64,000 nucleotides of DNA from CATOSP01 sp034422355 (GCA_034422355.1 DAOUJS010000171.1:62001-126000), one strand, 5' to 3'; shown: positions 7,037-16,460, counted from the first letter of the stretch. Program-made: numbers and translations. The notes: generated from the letters alone by a model not told the origin.

Positions 7037-9082
7037 ATGGTGGACATCAACCGGTCAACTTCAGTCGAGCGGCATGCCGCAGAGTTGCACGAGAAAATCA
7101 ACCACCATAACTACCGCTACTACGTGCTGGACGACCCGGAGGTTAGCGACGCCGAGTATGACGGGCTGATGAACGAACTGCGCGGGCTGGAGGAGAAGCA
7201 TCCCCACCTGGTTACTCCCGCCTCGCCAACGCAGCGGGTGGGCGCAGCGCCTGCCGAGGGATTTTCCCAAGTGCAGCACGCCCGGCCCATGCTCAGCCTG
7301 GCCAACGCCTTCAACGAGGAGGAGCTACAGGCATGGCACCGGCGGGTCAAGGGACTGCTGGACGGAGCGGACTTCGACCTGGTCTGCGAGCTGAAGATTG
7401 ACGGCCTGGCGGTAAGCCTCAGGTACGAGGGCGGGCAGTTCGCCCAGGGCGCGACCCGGGGAAACGGCTATACCGGGGAGGACGTGACCCAGAACCTGCG
7501 CACTATCCGAGGCATCCCTCTTAAGCTCATGGGCAACCCTCTCCCGGAGCTTGAGGTCCGGGGGGAGGTGTACCTGCCCCTGGAGGACTTTCGCCGTCTC
7601 AACGAGGCGCGGGCCGAGCGCGGCGAGCAGCTTTACGCCAACCCCAGGAACACCGGCGCGGGAAGCGTGCGCCAACTCGACCCCAAGGTGACCGCATCTC
7701 GGAACCTGAAGATATGGGTCTACAGTCTCGGCAACAATGACACTCCGGGGATTCCCGGCAACCACTTCGACAGCCTCGAATGGCTGAGGGACGCAGGATT
7801 CCCCATCAATCCCAACAACCGGCGCTTCCAGTCCCTTGATGAGGTATGCGATTACTACTGCCACTGGCTGCAAAACCGGCACGGCCTTCCCTATGAGGCC
7901 GATGGGGTGGTCATCAAGGTGGACCCCTTCTCTTACCAGACATCTCTAGGGTTCGTAGGACGGGAACCACGGTGGGCGATTGCGTACAAGTTCCCGGCTG
8001 AACAGGCTGTTACCAGGCTCATCAACATCGGAATCAACGTGGGGCGCACCGGCAGCCTGAACCCATATGCGATGCTGGAGCCGGTGGTAGTCAGCGGAGC
8101 GACAGTCAAGCAGGCATCTCTGCACAACGAGGAGGACATCAATCGCAAGGACATCCGTATAGGAGACTGGGTAACCGTGGAGCGCGCCGGGGATGTGATT
8201 CCCCAGGTGGTCGGACCAATCACAGAGCGGCGCAGCGGGGATGAAACGCCCTTCCAGATGCCGTCGCACTGTCCCGTGTGCGATACGCCCGTGGTCAAGC
8301 CGGAGTCCGAGGCGATGCACCGCTGCCCCAACTCGGCCTGCCCAGTGCAGTTCTTTGAGCTGCTCAAGCACTTCGTCAGCAAGGGCGCGATGGACATCGA
8401 CGGCCTCGGGGAACAGTGGTGCGCCATCCTCATCGAGAAAGGCTTGGTCAGCGACGTTTCCGGCCTCTACTACATGGACAAGGAGGAACTGCTCAAGCTG
8501 GAACGGATGGGAGAGCGGCTGGCCACCAAGATTATGATCAACATCGAGGCCAGCAGGGAACGGTCGCTGGTCCGGGTCCTGTTTGCCCTGGGCATCCTGC
8601 ACGTCGGCCCGGAAATAGCCGAACTGCTGTGCCAGCGCTTCCCCAGCCTTGACGCCCTGGCCGGGGCGACGGAGGAAGAGCTTACCGATATACCGGGGGT
8701 CGGCCCCAAGATCGCGGAAAGCGTGGTGGCTTACTTCGCCGTACCCAACAACCTGGAGGTCATCGACAAGCTGCGAAAGGCCGGTGTCGACCCGTACCAC
8801 GAGATACAGGAGATGGACCATAGTTCCCTCCCCCTGTTCGGCCAGAGTTTCGTGGTAACCGGGACCCTCTCCGCATTTCCCCGGCGGGAAGCCGAGGCAC
8901 GAATCAAGGCCCTGGGCGGCAGCGTAGGCTCCTCAGTTACCCGCAAGACCAACTACCTGGTGACCGGTGAATCGCCCGGTTCCAAGCTGGCCACCGCGGA
9001 GCGGTTGGGGACCGTGGTGCTGGACGAGGCCGGTTTTCTGGATATGTTGGAGAGGGCCGGGGCAGGGTCGCTTCCCGGATAA
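7037..9082 (+). CDS. ligA: NAD-dependent DNA ligase LigA
   Basis: The 681-residue protein has the complete bacterial LigA layout. An Ia domain with HNYRYYVLDDPEVSDAEYD binds NAD+. The adenylation domain has the active-site motif KIDG with Lys120. An OB fold is followed by a four-cysteine zinc finger starting CPVC near residue 412, then helix-hairpin-helix motifs (about 490-585) and a C-terminal BRCT domain (about 600-675). It seals nicks during replication and repair. ATG 7037 has GGAG nine bases before it; reading back to 6935 would add a non-conserved stretch. Its stop overlaps the pth start (TAATG), so the two are cotranscribed. Confidence 0.97.
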   Translation: MVDINRSTSVERHAAELHEKINHHNYRYYVLDDPEVSDAEYDGLMNELRGLEEKHPHLVTPASPTQRVGAAPAEGFSQVQHARPMLSLANAFNEEELQAWHRRVKGLLDGADFDLVCELKIDGLAVSLRYEGGQFAQGATRGNGYTGEDVTQNLRTIRGIPLKLMGNPLPELEVRGEVYLPLEDFRRLNEARAERGEQLYANPRNTGAGSVRQLDPKVTASRNLKIWVYSLGNNDTPGIPGNHFDSLEWLRDAGFPINPNNRRFQSLDEVCDYYCHWLQNRHGLPYEADGVVIKVDPFSYQTSLGFVGREPRWAIAYKFPAEQAVTRLINIGINVGRTGSLNPYAMLEPVVVSGATVKQASLHNEEDINRKDIRIGDWVTVERAGDVIPQVVGPITERRSGDETPFQMPSHCPVCDTPVVKPESEAMHRCPNSACPVQFFELLKHFVSKGAMDIDGLGEQWCAILIEKGLVSDVSGLYYMDKEELLKLERMGERLATKIMINIEASRERSLVRVLFALGILHVGPEIAELLCQRFPSLDALAGATEEELTDIPGVGPKIAESVVAYFAVPNNLEVIDKLRKAGVDPYHEIQEMDHSSLPLFGQSFVVTGTLSAFPRREAEARIKALGGSVGSSVTRKTNYLVTGESPGSKLATAERLGTVVLDEAGFLDMLERAGAGSLPG

Positions 9083-9657
9083 TGTGGCTGATAGTAGGAC
9101 TGGGAAACCCCGGGGACCGTTACCGGAGCACGCGCCACAACGTCGGCTTCTGGTGCATCGACACCATCGCCGCCCGCTGGGGTATCAACGTGACCGAGCG
9201 GCGCGCCAAGGCGGTGCTTGGCCGGGGTCGCCAGTCAGGGCACGATGTGGTCCTGGCCAAGCCCCGCACCTTTATGAACAACAGCGGCGAGGGGGTGTCC
9301 TATCTTCTGACGAGGTTCGGGGCGCAGCCCGGCAACCTGCTGATAATCTACGACGAGATGGAACTGCCCCTGGGAATGTTGCGCCTGCGCCCTTCGGGCA
9401 GCGACGGCGGGCACAATGGGATACGCTCCATAATTGCCGCGCTCCACAGCCAGAACTTCCCCCGGCTTCGCGTCGGCATCGGCCAACCTCCGCCGGACGG
9501 AGACCCGGTGGCCCACGTGCTGGGCCGGTTCACGCCGGAGGAATCGCCGGTGATGGAGGAGTCGGTGGCCCGTGCCGCCCTGGCCGTGGACTGCCTGCTG
9601 GAGAATGACATCAACGTGGCCATGAATCGCTTTAACCAGAGACCCTCGACCGATTGA
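9082..9657 (+). CDS. pth: Peptidyl-tRNA hydrolase
   Basis: The 191-residue protein is full length for Pth, which releases tRNA from stalled peptidyl-tRNA. The N-terminus reads LIVGLGNPGDRY, followed by the catalytic His19 in RHNVGF. Other conserved blocks are KPRTFMNNSGE, the catalytic Asp in IIYDEMELPLG and SDGGHNGIRSI. The start codon shares one base with the ligA stop, indicating translational coupling. Confidence 0.97.
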   Translation: MWLIVGLGNPGDRYRSTRHNVGFWCIDTIAARWGINVTERRAKAVLGRGRQSGHDVVLAKPRTFMNNSGEGVSYLLTRFGAQPGNLLIIYDEMELPLGMLRLRPSGSDGGHNGIRSIIAALHSQNFPRLRVGIGQPPPDGDPVAHVLGRFTPEESPVMEESVARAALAVDCLLENDINVAMNRFNQRPSTD

Positions 9658-9745
9658 CGCGTCCGGCCGCAGATTCGTCTCCTCGCGCTCCAACAATGCT
9701 GGACATGCAGGCCGCCGGAAGACCATTGGCTGGGTCACGCTGAAC

Positions 9746-11674
9746 ATGATTCGGGGTATTTGCCACGCCCGATACTTGCTAGTGGTCCTGGTGTTGGCCG
9801 CAGCCTTGGCCTGCACAACTCCCGCGTCTCAGCCTGATGTGCCGGCGGACCCTGTGTCTACAACGGCCGCGCCGGGTCCCACGCCTGAATTGGAGATGGA
9901 CACGACACCCTCGGCGGAGGGACTGCTTGCCTCGTTGACGGACCCGCCCCCGGAGCGGGACGTATCCCGGCTGGCGCGGGAGTTGATACCGGGCATTGGG
10001 CAGGAATTCGACTGGGTTGTCGCAGAGAATCCGGAAGCTCTCAAGGAGGGCCGGGTCGATACCTTCTGGCTGGCCGACCTGGACGGTCTTGAGGTCTACG
10101 AGTCGCGGTTCGAGTTGGCCCTGGTATCGGCCCGTGCCTACTGGTACGTGGAGTCCGGCGGGGAGGCGGACCGGGACGCCCTGGAGCGTTCCGCCGAGGC
10201 GTTTGAGGAGCGTATCTACCCCACCGTCACGTGGGTCTTCGGCTCGGAGTGGTCTCCCGGAGTGGACGGCGATACGCGGGTGACCATCGTGAACGGCTCC
10301 CTACGCGGGGCCGGCGGGTACTTCAACTCCTCAGATGAGTACCCGCGGGCCGTATTCCCTTACAGCAACCAGCGGGAGATGATATACATCAACACCGCGT
10401 TCATACCCATCGGGTCCACCGCTTACTTGGCGACCCTGGCCCACGAGTTCCAGCACCTCGTCCACTGGAACCAGGACTCTTCGGAGGATACGTGGGTCAA
10501 CGAAGGTCTGGCGGAACTTGCCGTGTCAGTCACGGGCTACGGCGCGAGGAACGTCCGCTTCAGGCTGGACAGCGTTCCAACATCGCTGGTCAACTGGCCG
10601 CTGGACTCGGAAAGAATCGGGGCCAGCTACGCGACGGCTTCACTCTTCATGCACTACCTTTCCGAGCACTACGGGTCGCGGGATGACATGCGGGCGTTGG
10701 TCTCAGCCCCTGCCGACGGCGTGGAGGGCATCGACCAATACTTGCGGAACTCCGGTTATACCCAGACCTTCCATGATGTGTTCCGGGATTGGGCCGCAGC
10801 CAATTTCCTGGACGCGCCTGACGGCATATATGGCTACTCTGACCTGAACGTGGGGGCAAGGCCGCGCAAGTCCATTGACGGTTTCTCCAGCCTGGAGTCG
10901 GAGATACCGCAATACGCTGTGGAGTACGTGAGGCTGGAGTCCTTCAGCGGCCCTATCCGTGTCCGGTTCAGCGGCCCGTCAAGCGCGCCAATAATTCCCG
11001 ATGACGTTGGCCCTCGAGGATGCTGGTGGAGCAACGTCGGAGACTCCATAGACTCCACCCTCACGGCGGGCCTCGACTTCCGGGATGTGGAGCGGCCCGT
11101 CCTCCGGTACGAAGCGTGGTATGACATAGAAGAAGACTGGGACTACGCCTATGCACAGGTCTCGACTGATGGCGGGGAACGCTGGCAAATCCTGGCCGCA
11201 CCCGGCATGTCCGTGGAGAACCCGATGGGGACTGCCTTCGGCAGCGGCTACACCGGCAGCAGCGGCGGATGGACTACGGAAACCCTGGACCTCAGTCCTT
11301 ACTCCGGGCAGCAGGTGAAGGTCCGGTTCCAGTACCTCACCGACGACGCCATCCACGGCCCCGGCCTCTGCCTGCGTGGCGCGAGTGTCGTGGACGGCGG
11401 CGATGTTCGTCCCGTTACAGAGTGGGAACCGCGAGGCTTCGTGCTAATCGACAACCGGACGCCGCAGACGTACATTGTCCAGATCATTGAAGGCGGCACT
11501 GAGCAGGATGACTCCCCCCGTGTGACGGTTATGGAACTGGACCCGTCCAACTCCGGGTCGTTGGAAATCCCTGCCCCGCAGGACTCGGAGAGGCTGGTGG
11601 TCGCCGTGGCTGCCCTGGCTACAGGGACGTTCCAACCGGCATCCTATACGTTGACCATAGAACCGGGCAGATAG
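9746..11674 (+). CDS. Lipoprotein zinc metallopeptidase, immune-inhibitor-A-like
   Basis: The 642-residue protein begins with a signal segment ending in a lipobox (L-A-C, around residue 23), then a Pro/Thr/Ala-rich linker. A metallopeptidase domain carries the zinc motif HEFQH (His233, Glu234, His237) in AHEFQHLVHWN, with a downstream NEGLAE that may supply the third ligand. The arrangement resembles secreted gluzincin or M6/M30-type enzymes. Residues from about 420 contain a beta-sandwich, MAM-like segment seen in immune inhibitor A proteins. It should act outside the cell on proteins or peptides. The ribosome site is weak. It shares its direction with ligA-pth, 88 nt upstream. Confidence 0.75.
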   Translation: MIRGICHARYLLVVLVLAAALACTTPASQPDVPADPVSTTAAPGPTPELEMDTTPSAEGLLASLTDPPPERDVSRLARELIPGIGQEFDWVVAENPEALKEGRVDTFWLADLDGLEVYESRFELALVSARAYWYVESGGEADRDALERSAEAFEERIYPTVTWVFGSEWSPGVDGDTRVTIVNGSLRGAGGYFNSSDEYPRAVFPYSNQREMIYINTAFIPIGSTAYLATLAHEFQHLVHWNQDSSEDTWVNEGLAELAVSVTGYGARNVRFRLDSVPTSLVNWPLDSERIGASYATASLFMHYLSEHYGSRDDMRALVSAPADGVEGIDQYLRNSGYTQTFHDVFRDWAAANFLDAPDGIYGYSDLNVGARPRKSIDGFSSLESEIPQYAVEYVRLESFSGPIRVRFSGPSSAPIIPDDVGPRGCWWSNVGDSIDSTLTAGLDFRDVERPVLRYEAWYDIEEDWDYAYAQVSTDGGERWQILAAPGMSVENPMGTAFGSGYTGSSGGWTTETLDLSPYSGQQVKVRFQYLTDDAIHGPGLCLRGASVVDGGDVRPVTEWEPRGFVLIDNRTPQTYIVQIIEGGTEQDDSPRVTVMELDPSNSGSLEIPAPQDSERLVVAVAALATGTFQPASYTLTIEPGR

Positions 11675-11789
11675 AGAACCGGGCGGATAGACAGTTCAGG
11701 ATGGCGTAAACTGCCGCCATTGCAACCTGCTCACGCACGTGTATCGCTCGATGCTGGCACGGCGAGCCCCTCGGCAGGGAGACAGAAAA

Positions 11790-12767
11790 ATGGCTCTGAG
11801 ACTCTGTGTAGTAGGATGCGGCAGTTTCGCCCGTGATTTTGCCCATGCCATAGGACCGTTGCGCGGTGACGTTGACTTGCTGTTCGCCAGCCGGGATGCT
11901 GCCCGGGCCTCCGAGTTTAACCATACATTCCGGGGCAGGGGAGCATTCGGCTCCTACGAAGCCGCTGCCTCCGACCCGCGCGTTGACGCCATGTACATCT
12001 GCACCCCGCACCATCTGCACCGGGAGCATATGGAGCTTGCAGCCGGCGCGGGCAAGCACGTCCTGGTAGAGAAGCCCATCGCCCGCAATCTGGGTGAGGC
12101 CCGGGCCATCATCGCCGCTGCCGTCGCCAGTGGCGTCAACCTGATGGTGGCGGAGAACTATCGATTTCTCTCCGGGGTGCGCCTGGCAAAGAGACTGGTC
12201 GAAGATGGCTCCATTGGGACGCTGCGCATGGTCCAGATGCAGGAGGAAGCCCGGTTCCAACCGGGCAGGTGGCGGAACAACCCGGAACTGAACGGCGGCG
12301 GAGTGTTCATCGACGGCGGCATCCACAAGGTGGACGGGCTGCTATATCTCACAGGACGCCCGGCGACGGTTTTTGCCGCGGAAGTCCCTCCGGGGAATCC
12401 CGGACTGGAAGCGGAGGACGGGCTGGCGATGATCACCACTCACCCGACCGGCGTAGTGGGGTTGATCAATCATTCCTGGACCTGCGCCACGCCTTCGCCT
12501 ATCTGGCTGTCGGTCCTGGGCACGGGCGGCGCCATCTACTATGAGGCTGGCCGGTCCTGGCTGAGGTTGGACGACGGCAGGACAACGAGGAGTATTGACC
12601 TGGAGCCGGACGGTTTCGGCCTGGTCCCGATGGTGCGCGAGTTCAAGGCCAGCATCGAAGAGGGGCGGGAGCCGGAGATGCCGGGGGATGCCGGTATGGC
12701 AGACCTGGAAGTGGTCCTGAAAGCCTACGAGTCGGTAGGGACAGGGCAATCGGTAACTCTTGACTGA
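11790..12767 (+). CDS. Gfo/Idh/MocA-family NAD(P)-dependent oxidoreductase
   Basis: The 325-residue protein has an N-terminal Rossmann fold (GCGSFARDF in place of the usual GxGxxG), the family motif EKPIA near residue 94 with the conserved Lys, and the alpha/beta C-terminal domain with GGGVFIDGGIHKVD, which includes the usual catalytic His. Members oxidise or reduce sugars, inositols and related polyols; the substrate cannot be named. ATG 11790 follows AGGGAG at a good distance, whereas reading back to 11739 adds an unrelated basic leader. It converges with glnA. Confidence 0.88.
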   Translation: MALRLCVVGCGSFARDFAHAIGPLRGDVDLLFASRDAARASEFNHTFRGRGAFGSYEAAASDPRVDAMYICTPHHLHREHMELAAGAGKHVLVEKPIARNLGEARAIIAAAVASGVNLMVAENYRFLSGVRLAKRLVEDGSIGTLRMVQMQEEARFQPGRWRNNPELNGGGVFIDGGIHKVDGLLYLTGRPATVFAAEVPPGNPGLEAEDGLAMITTHPTGVVGLINHSWTCATPSPIWLSVLGTGGAIYYEAGRSWLRLDDGRTTRSIDLEPDGFGLVPMVREFKASIEEGREPEMPGDAGMADLEVVLKAYESVGTGQSVTLD

Positions 12768-12841
12768 TGCCCCTGACTCTACCGTTGCTACACCGCCTAC
12801 GCTCAGGTGTTCCAACTGCGCGGGGTCCCAACTTGCCTTGT

Positions 12842-14179
12842 CTACAGCGCCGGCAAGTACCTGGAAATCTCGTAGTCGGTTACGGTGGCCCGGTACTCTT
12901 CCCACTCCATCCTCTTGTTGCGGATGAAGCTATGGAAGATGTGGTCTCCCAGGGCGTCGTGCAGCAACTCGCTTTCCTCGGCCAGCCCGATGGCCTGGCC
13001 GAGGCTGGTTGGCAGAGACTTGATCCCCCTGGCCTCCCGTTCCTCGTTGGTCATCATGGCCACGTTCCCCTCAACCGGGGGCGGCACCGGGTATTCTTCC
13101 TCTATACCTTTCAAACCCGCGGCCAGCATGACGCTGAAGGCCAGGTATGGGTTGCACGCCGGGTCCGGGGCGCGGTACTCGATGCGCACTGAGCTTTCAA
13201 AGCCGGGTTTGTAGGCTGGGACCCGGATCAAGTCCGCCCGGTTCACGTGGGCCCAGGATATGTATACCGGCGCCTCGTACCCGGGCACGAGCCGCTTGTA
13301 GGAGTTCACCCACTGGTTGGTGACCAGGGTTATCTCCGGGGCGTGACGGATCAGCCCGGCGATGAATCTTTTGCCAATGATTGACAAGTGGTTTTCGTCG
13401 TCCGGGTCATGAAAGGCGTTCTGGTTCCCTCGAAAAAGAGACTGGTGAGTGTGCATCCCGGACCCATTCATGTTGGATAACGGCTTGGGCATGAATGAGG
13501 CATACGCGCCGCTGAGTTGGGCCAGTTCCTTGATCACCAGCTTGGAGGTCATAACACTGTCGGCCATTGTCAGGGCGTCGGTGTATTGCAAGTCGATCTC
13601 ATGCTGGCTGTAGGCAGCCTCATGGTGGGAATATTTGACGGGTATGCCCATGTCGGCCAGGTTCAAAACCGTATCGCGACGCAGGTCGCTGGATGGTTGG
13701 CCGGTTAGCTGGTCGAAGTAGCCGCTGTAGTCCAGTGGTTCCGGAGAGTTGGCGTCCTTGAGGTAGAAGAACTCAATCTCCGGGCCCACGTAATAGGTGA
13801 AGCCTGCCTTTCCCAGCCGCTCCAGGTTGCGCTTCAAAGCGATACGCGGGTCTCCGGAGAAGGGTTCCCCATTTGGTGTGCGGATGTCACAAAACATCCT
13901 GGCCACTGCGTTTTGTCTGGGCCGCCAGGGCAACAGGGAGAAGGTCGCCGGTTCTGGGAACGCCCGCATGTCGCTCTCGTTGAACCGGGCGAATCCCTCG
14001 ATGGAGGCCCCGTCGAACCCCACGCCCTGCTCGATAGCGTCTACCAGGTCATCTACGGTAATGGCGAAACCCTTGAGGTTGCCCAGGATGTCAGTAAACC
14101 AGAGACGGATGAACTTTACGTCGTTCTCCTGCGCGCTTCTCAGCACATACTCTAGCTCGGCGCCGTTCTCCTGAACCAT
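12842..14179 (-). CDS. glnA: Glutamine synthetase type I
   Basis: The 445-residue enzyme condenses glutamate and ammonia with ATP. Visible landmarks are GFDGASIEGF, the metal-binding GPEIEFFYL, NGSGMHTHQSLF, and the ATP and glutamate loops around VPGYEAPVYISWA. Length and the EGFARFNESDM segment, with the Arg corresponding to the feedback-control residue of Bacillus enzymes, place it in the GSI-alpha group. The C-terminal Tyr adenylylation loop of proteobacterial GSI is not seen, so control is probably by feedback or transcription. It is the last gene of the minus-strand nitrogen cluster and has its own promoter. Confidence 0.96.
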   Translation of the reverse strand: MVQENGAELEYVLRSAQENDVKFIRLWFTDILGNLKGFAITVDDLVDAIEQGVGFDGASIEGFARFNESDMRAFPEPATFSLLPWRPRQNAVARMFCDIRTPNGEPFSGDPRIALKRNLERLGKAGFTYYVGPEIEFFYLKDANSPEPLDYSGYFDQLTGQPSSDLRRDTVLNLADMGIPVKYSHHEAAYSQHEIDLQYTDALTMADSVMTSKLVIKELAQLSGAYASFMPKPLSNMNGSGMHTHQSLFRGNQNAFHDPDDENHLSIIGKRFIAGLIRHAPEITLVTNQWVNSYKRLVPGYEAPVYISWAHVNRADLIRVPAYKPGFESSVRIEYRAPDPACNPYLAFSVMLAAGLKGIEEEYPVPPPVEGNVAMMTNEEREARGIKSLPTSLGQAIGLAEESELLHDALGDHIFHSFIRNKRMEWEEYRATVTDYEISRYLPAL

Positions 14180-14233
14180 AGTCCCTCCAAACCAGCTCCC
14201 GGCGTGGCTTACCCTCTACAGACTGTGCCTGCG

Positions 14234-14262
14234 AAGATACCATTTTCTCGGCAAGCGGGCAA
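14234..14262 (-). promoter_or_regulatory. Extended -10 promoter of glnA
   Basis: TTGCCC (14257-14262) and TATCTT (14234-14239) are 17 bp apart, and the -10 is preceded by TGG as an extended -10. No phased regulator boxes are seen here. Confidence 0.55.
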
Positions 14263-14280
14263 AACGCCTCTGACACAAAC

Positions 14281-14306
14281 CGCCGGCCTTCCGCAGAGGG
14301 CCGGCG
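14281..14306 (-). terminator. Hairpin terminator after glutamine synthetase II
   Basis: CGCCGGCC pairs with GGCCGGCG around a ten-base loop, 53 nt after the upstream gene's stop on the minus strand, followed by GTTTGTG. It separates the type II synthetase transcript from glnA. Confidence 0.55.
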
Positions 14307-14359
14307 GTGAATTCCAGAATTGAGCATAACCGCAACCAGGTGCCGATGTGGTTGTATCG

Positions 14360-15376
14360 CTAGGCCGCGGCGCCCACAGTTTCCATGATCAACCGGGTAA
14401 CGGTGTAAGGATCACAATTGGCGTTGGGGCGTCGGTCTTCAATGTAGCCCTTGCCGTCCCGGGCCACCTGCCAGGGAATCCGGACCGAAGCGCCCCGGTC
14501 GGACACGCCATAGCGGAACTCCCGGTAGGAGCAGGTCTCGTGAAGACCTGTCAACCGCTCTTCAATCCGGTGGCCATAGTTGGCGATATGCAGGTCATGG
14601 CGGGTCTTCAAGGCTTCCGCTGCGGCGATGCAGGCGTCATAGTTCTCACGCATCTGGTTGGTCGAGAAGTTAGTATGGGCGCCAGCGCCATTCCAGTCGC
14701 CCTTGACCGGCTTGGGGTCGAGGGTGGCGCTGATCCCCTTGCGCCCGTCAACGGTCTCAACGTCCTCGCCTATACGGTAGAGAAGCCAGCGTGCCAGCCA
14801 AAGGTGGTCGCCCGCAGTAGGCGCGCCGACCGGGCCAATCTGAAACTCCCATTGTGCCGGCATAACCTCTCCGTTGATGCCGGAAATGGCGAGACCGGCA
14901 TACAGGCAAGCATCCATGTGCTGCTCTACCACGGGTCGGCCGAAGACCTCGTCGGAACCGACGCCGCAGTAGTAACCACCCTGGGGTGCAGGGAAACCGT
15001 TGTCCGGCCAACCCAATGGCTTGATGCCGTCAAAGAAAGTGTACTCCTGCTCGATACCAAACCAGAAGTCCAGTGATTCATACTGTGCGGCTGCGGCGGC
15101 ACAGGCGGCGCGGGTGTTTGAGGGGTGGGGCGTCATGTCGGTGAGCAGCACTTCGCACATGACGAGCTTGTTGTCGCCGCCACGCACCGGGTCTGGGACG
15201 GTCAGCACCGGGTGCAGAACGCAGTCCGAGTTCTCGCCCGGGGCCTGGTTGGTACTGGAACCGTCAAAGCCCCAGATAGGAGGAGCTTCCCCGTCGGGAA
15301 CAATCTTGCCCTTGGACCGCAGCTTGGCTGTGGGTTCTTGCCCGTCAATCCAGATGTATTCCGCCTTGTAACTCAT
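14360..15376 (-). CDS. glnII: Glutamine synthetase type II (eukaryotic-like GSII)
   Basis: The 338-residue protein matches the short GSII form known from eukaryotes, rhizobia, Frankia and Streptomyces. Typical blocks are WGFDGSSTNQA, the metal site FGIEQEYTFF, the long GGYYCGVG-DE segment, GINGEVMPAQWEFQIGP, NGAGAHTN and RGASVRIPW. It makes the same reaction as glnA with a different fold length and control. I chose ATG 15376, which follows GAGG; a TTG at 15397 is also in frame. Having GSI and GSII side by side is uncommon and suggests separate control for nitrogen-rich and nitrogen-poor growth. Confidence 0.95.
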   Translation of the reverse strand: MSYKAEYIWIDGQEPTAKLRSKGKIVPDGEAPPIWGFDGSSTNQAPGENSDCVLHPVLTVPDPVRGGDNKLVMCEVLLTDMTPHPSNTRAACAAAAAQYESLDFWFGIEQEYTFFDGIKPLGWPDNGFPAPQGGYYCGVGSDEVFGRPVVEQHMDACLYAGLAISGINGEVMPAQWEFQIGPVGAPTAGDHLWLARWLLYRIGEDVETVDGRKGISATLDPKPVKGDWNGAGAHTNFSTNQMRENYDACIAAAEALKTRHDLHIANYGHRIEERLTGLHETCSYREFRYGVSDRGASVRIPWQVARDGKGYIEDRRPNANCDPYTVTRLIMETVGAAA

Positions 15377-15408
15377 GGTCCGAACCTCGCTTTCCAAGTT
15401 TTCCCTGA

Positions 15409-15414
15409 ATTATA
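15409..15414 (-). promoter_or_regulatory. -10 element before glutamine synthetase II
   Basis: A perfect TATAAT lies 32 nt before the chosen ATG. No good -35 hexamer stands 17 bp further up, so an activator may be needed. Confidence 0.45.
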
Positions 15415-15612
15415 ACCGAATTTCCTTGCCCTTTTGGAGTCAGGAAGTTGCGATTGGTCAGCCAGTTTCGACTCCTCTACTTGTCTGGTGCAGACCTGGC
15501 TCCAGAGTCTTTTCGGGTTCCCCCAGGAATGGAAATCGGCCCAGGCTGGCCACTGGGAGGCCGCATGAGCCGAAGCGTCCGTTGTGTCGCATTATCGCGT
15601 GATAGGGAACGA

Positions 15613-15696
15613 TTACTTGCGGAGCAACTTGCGCGGAAGCACCACCCACATTGTGAAGAGTCCTATGAAGGCTCCGGCTGCGATGATTGCTTCCAT
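15613..15696 (-). CDS. 27-residue single-helix membrane microprotein, copy A
   Basis: This is an unrecognised short gene. It reads MEAIIAAGAF, then IGLFTMWVVLP, then a basic tail RKLLRK. One hydrophobic helix covers about residues 3-20, and the positive tail predicts that the C-terminus faces the cytoplasm. AGGAG stands ten bases before the ATG. It shares 22 of 27 residues with copy B (16528-16611), while 13 other codons differ only synonymously, which argues for a selected protein rather than a chance frame. It lies 236 nt upstream of the type II glutamine synthetase on the same strand and has phased regulator boxes in its promoter. The function is unknown; such proteins often modulate a membrane transporter or enzyme. 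Confidence 0.8.
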   Translation of the reverse strand: MEAIIAAGAFIGLFTMWVVLPRKLLRK

Positions 15697-15725
15697 TTAA
15701 TCAAAGCTCCTGTCGAATCAGTGTC

Positions 15726-15786
15726 TACATACCATTTTACGGATGGGTGTTACATGGTCTTTTCTTTATTGTTAATTCTTTGTTAC
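15726..15786 (-). promoter_or_regulatory. 11-bp-phased regulator boxes and promoter of microprotein A
   Basis: Reading the minus strand, GTAAC (15782-15786), TTAAC (15771-15775), GAAAA (15760-15764) and GTAAC (15749-15753) follow each other in exact 11-bp steps. The last box takes the place of a -35. After 17 bp comes an extended -10, TGG-TATGTA (15726-15731). Architecture and spacing to the -10 are the same as for copy B. Confidence 0.7.
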
Positions 15787-15899
15787 AGATGCAGCCTCGT
15801 ATTATCCAGGTTGGGCCAGGACGCTCTCTGTTGTAGTTTGGCGGATACAGTCTATCCATTCTCATGTTGGCTGAGGTGACCGGAAGGGTATTCAGTGGT

Positions 15900-16262
15900 T
15901 CAACGGACGTGGCGGGCCTGTGCGGTTATTGCATCGCGCTCGGCTATTTCCTGCTCCACGTGGACTCCCATCTCGTCCCACTGCTCAGCCAGGTCCGTGA
16001 TGGGTTCGTCGTCCTCGCTGGACTCGTCCGGGCCTCGGCGGACGAGTCGGTGCTCTCCGGAGCTTTTCAGCATGATCTCGCCCACGTCCTGGTGGATTTC
16101 CCTGAAACTGCTGTACTTGAGGATTTGTCCGTCGGCAAATTTCAAAGTCCAGTCCTGTGTATTCAGGGTAGCCCAGATGTGGAAGTTGGCCGGGACCTGC
16201 TGGCCAGCTTCCACGTAGCCGAAGTTGTCTGATGTGTCGTGTTTGATGATGTGGACCCGCAT
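15900..16262 (-). CDS. Conserved-looking hypothetical acidic protein
   Basis: I do not recognise this 120-residue protein. The first half (MRVHIIKHDTSDNFGYVEAG onward, to about residue 65) looks like a compact beta-rich domain. The second half is acidic and helical, with an ESSEDDEP stretch near residue 85. There is no signal peptide or membrane helix. ATG 16262 follows GGGGAG; a start at 16286 would add eight residues. It sits between the two microprotein genes on the same strand, so it may belong to the same response, though no phased boxes stand in front of it. Confidence 0.6.
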   Translation of the reverse strand: MRVHIIKHDTSDNFGYVEAGQQVPANFHIWATLNTQDWTLKFADGQILKYSSFREIHQDVGEIMLKSSGEHRLVRRGPDESSEDDEPITDLAEQWDEMGVHVEQEIAERDAITAQARHVR

Positions 16263-16460
16263 CTGCTCCCCTCTCCGGTACTGCATTGCCGAGATTGACA
16301 GATTTGACCGTACAGTAATTGAGTATGTACCTCAATGGGGTATGGGTTTTTATGGGAGGACAGACCCTCGACGGGCGTGGGGCTGGAGAGACCGTGGAGG
16401 GTCTACGTTTCAGGCCGTGAGCAGGCAGCCAAGTCCGGGATGAAGGGATGTGCAGAAGGC

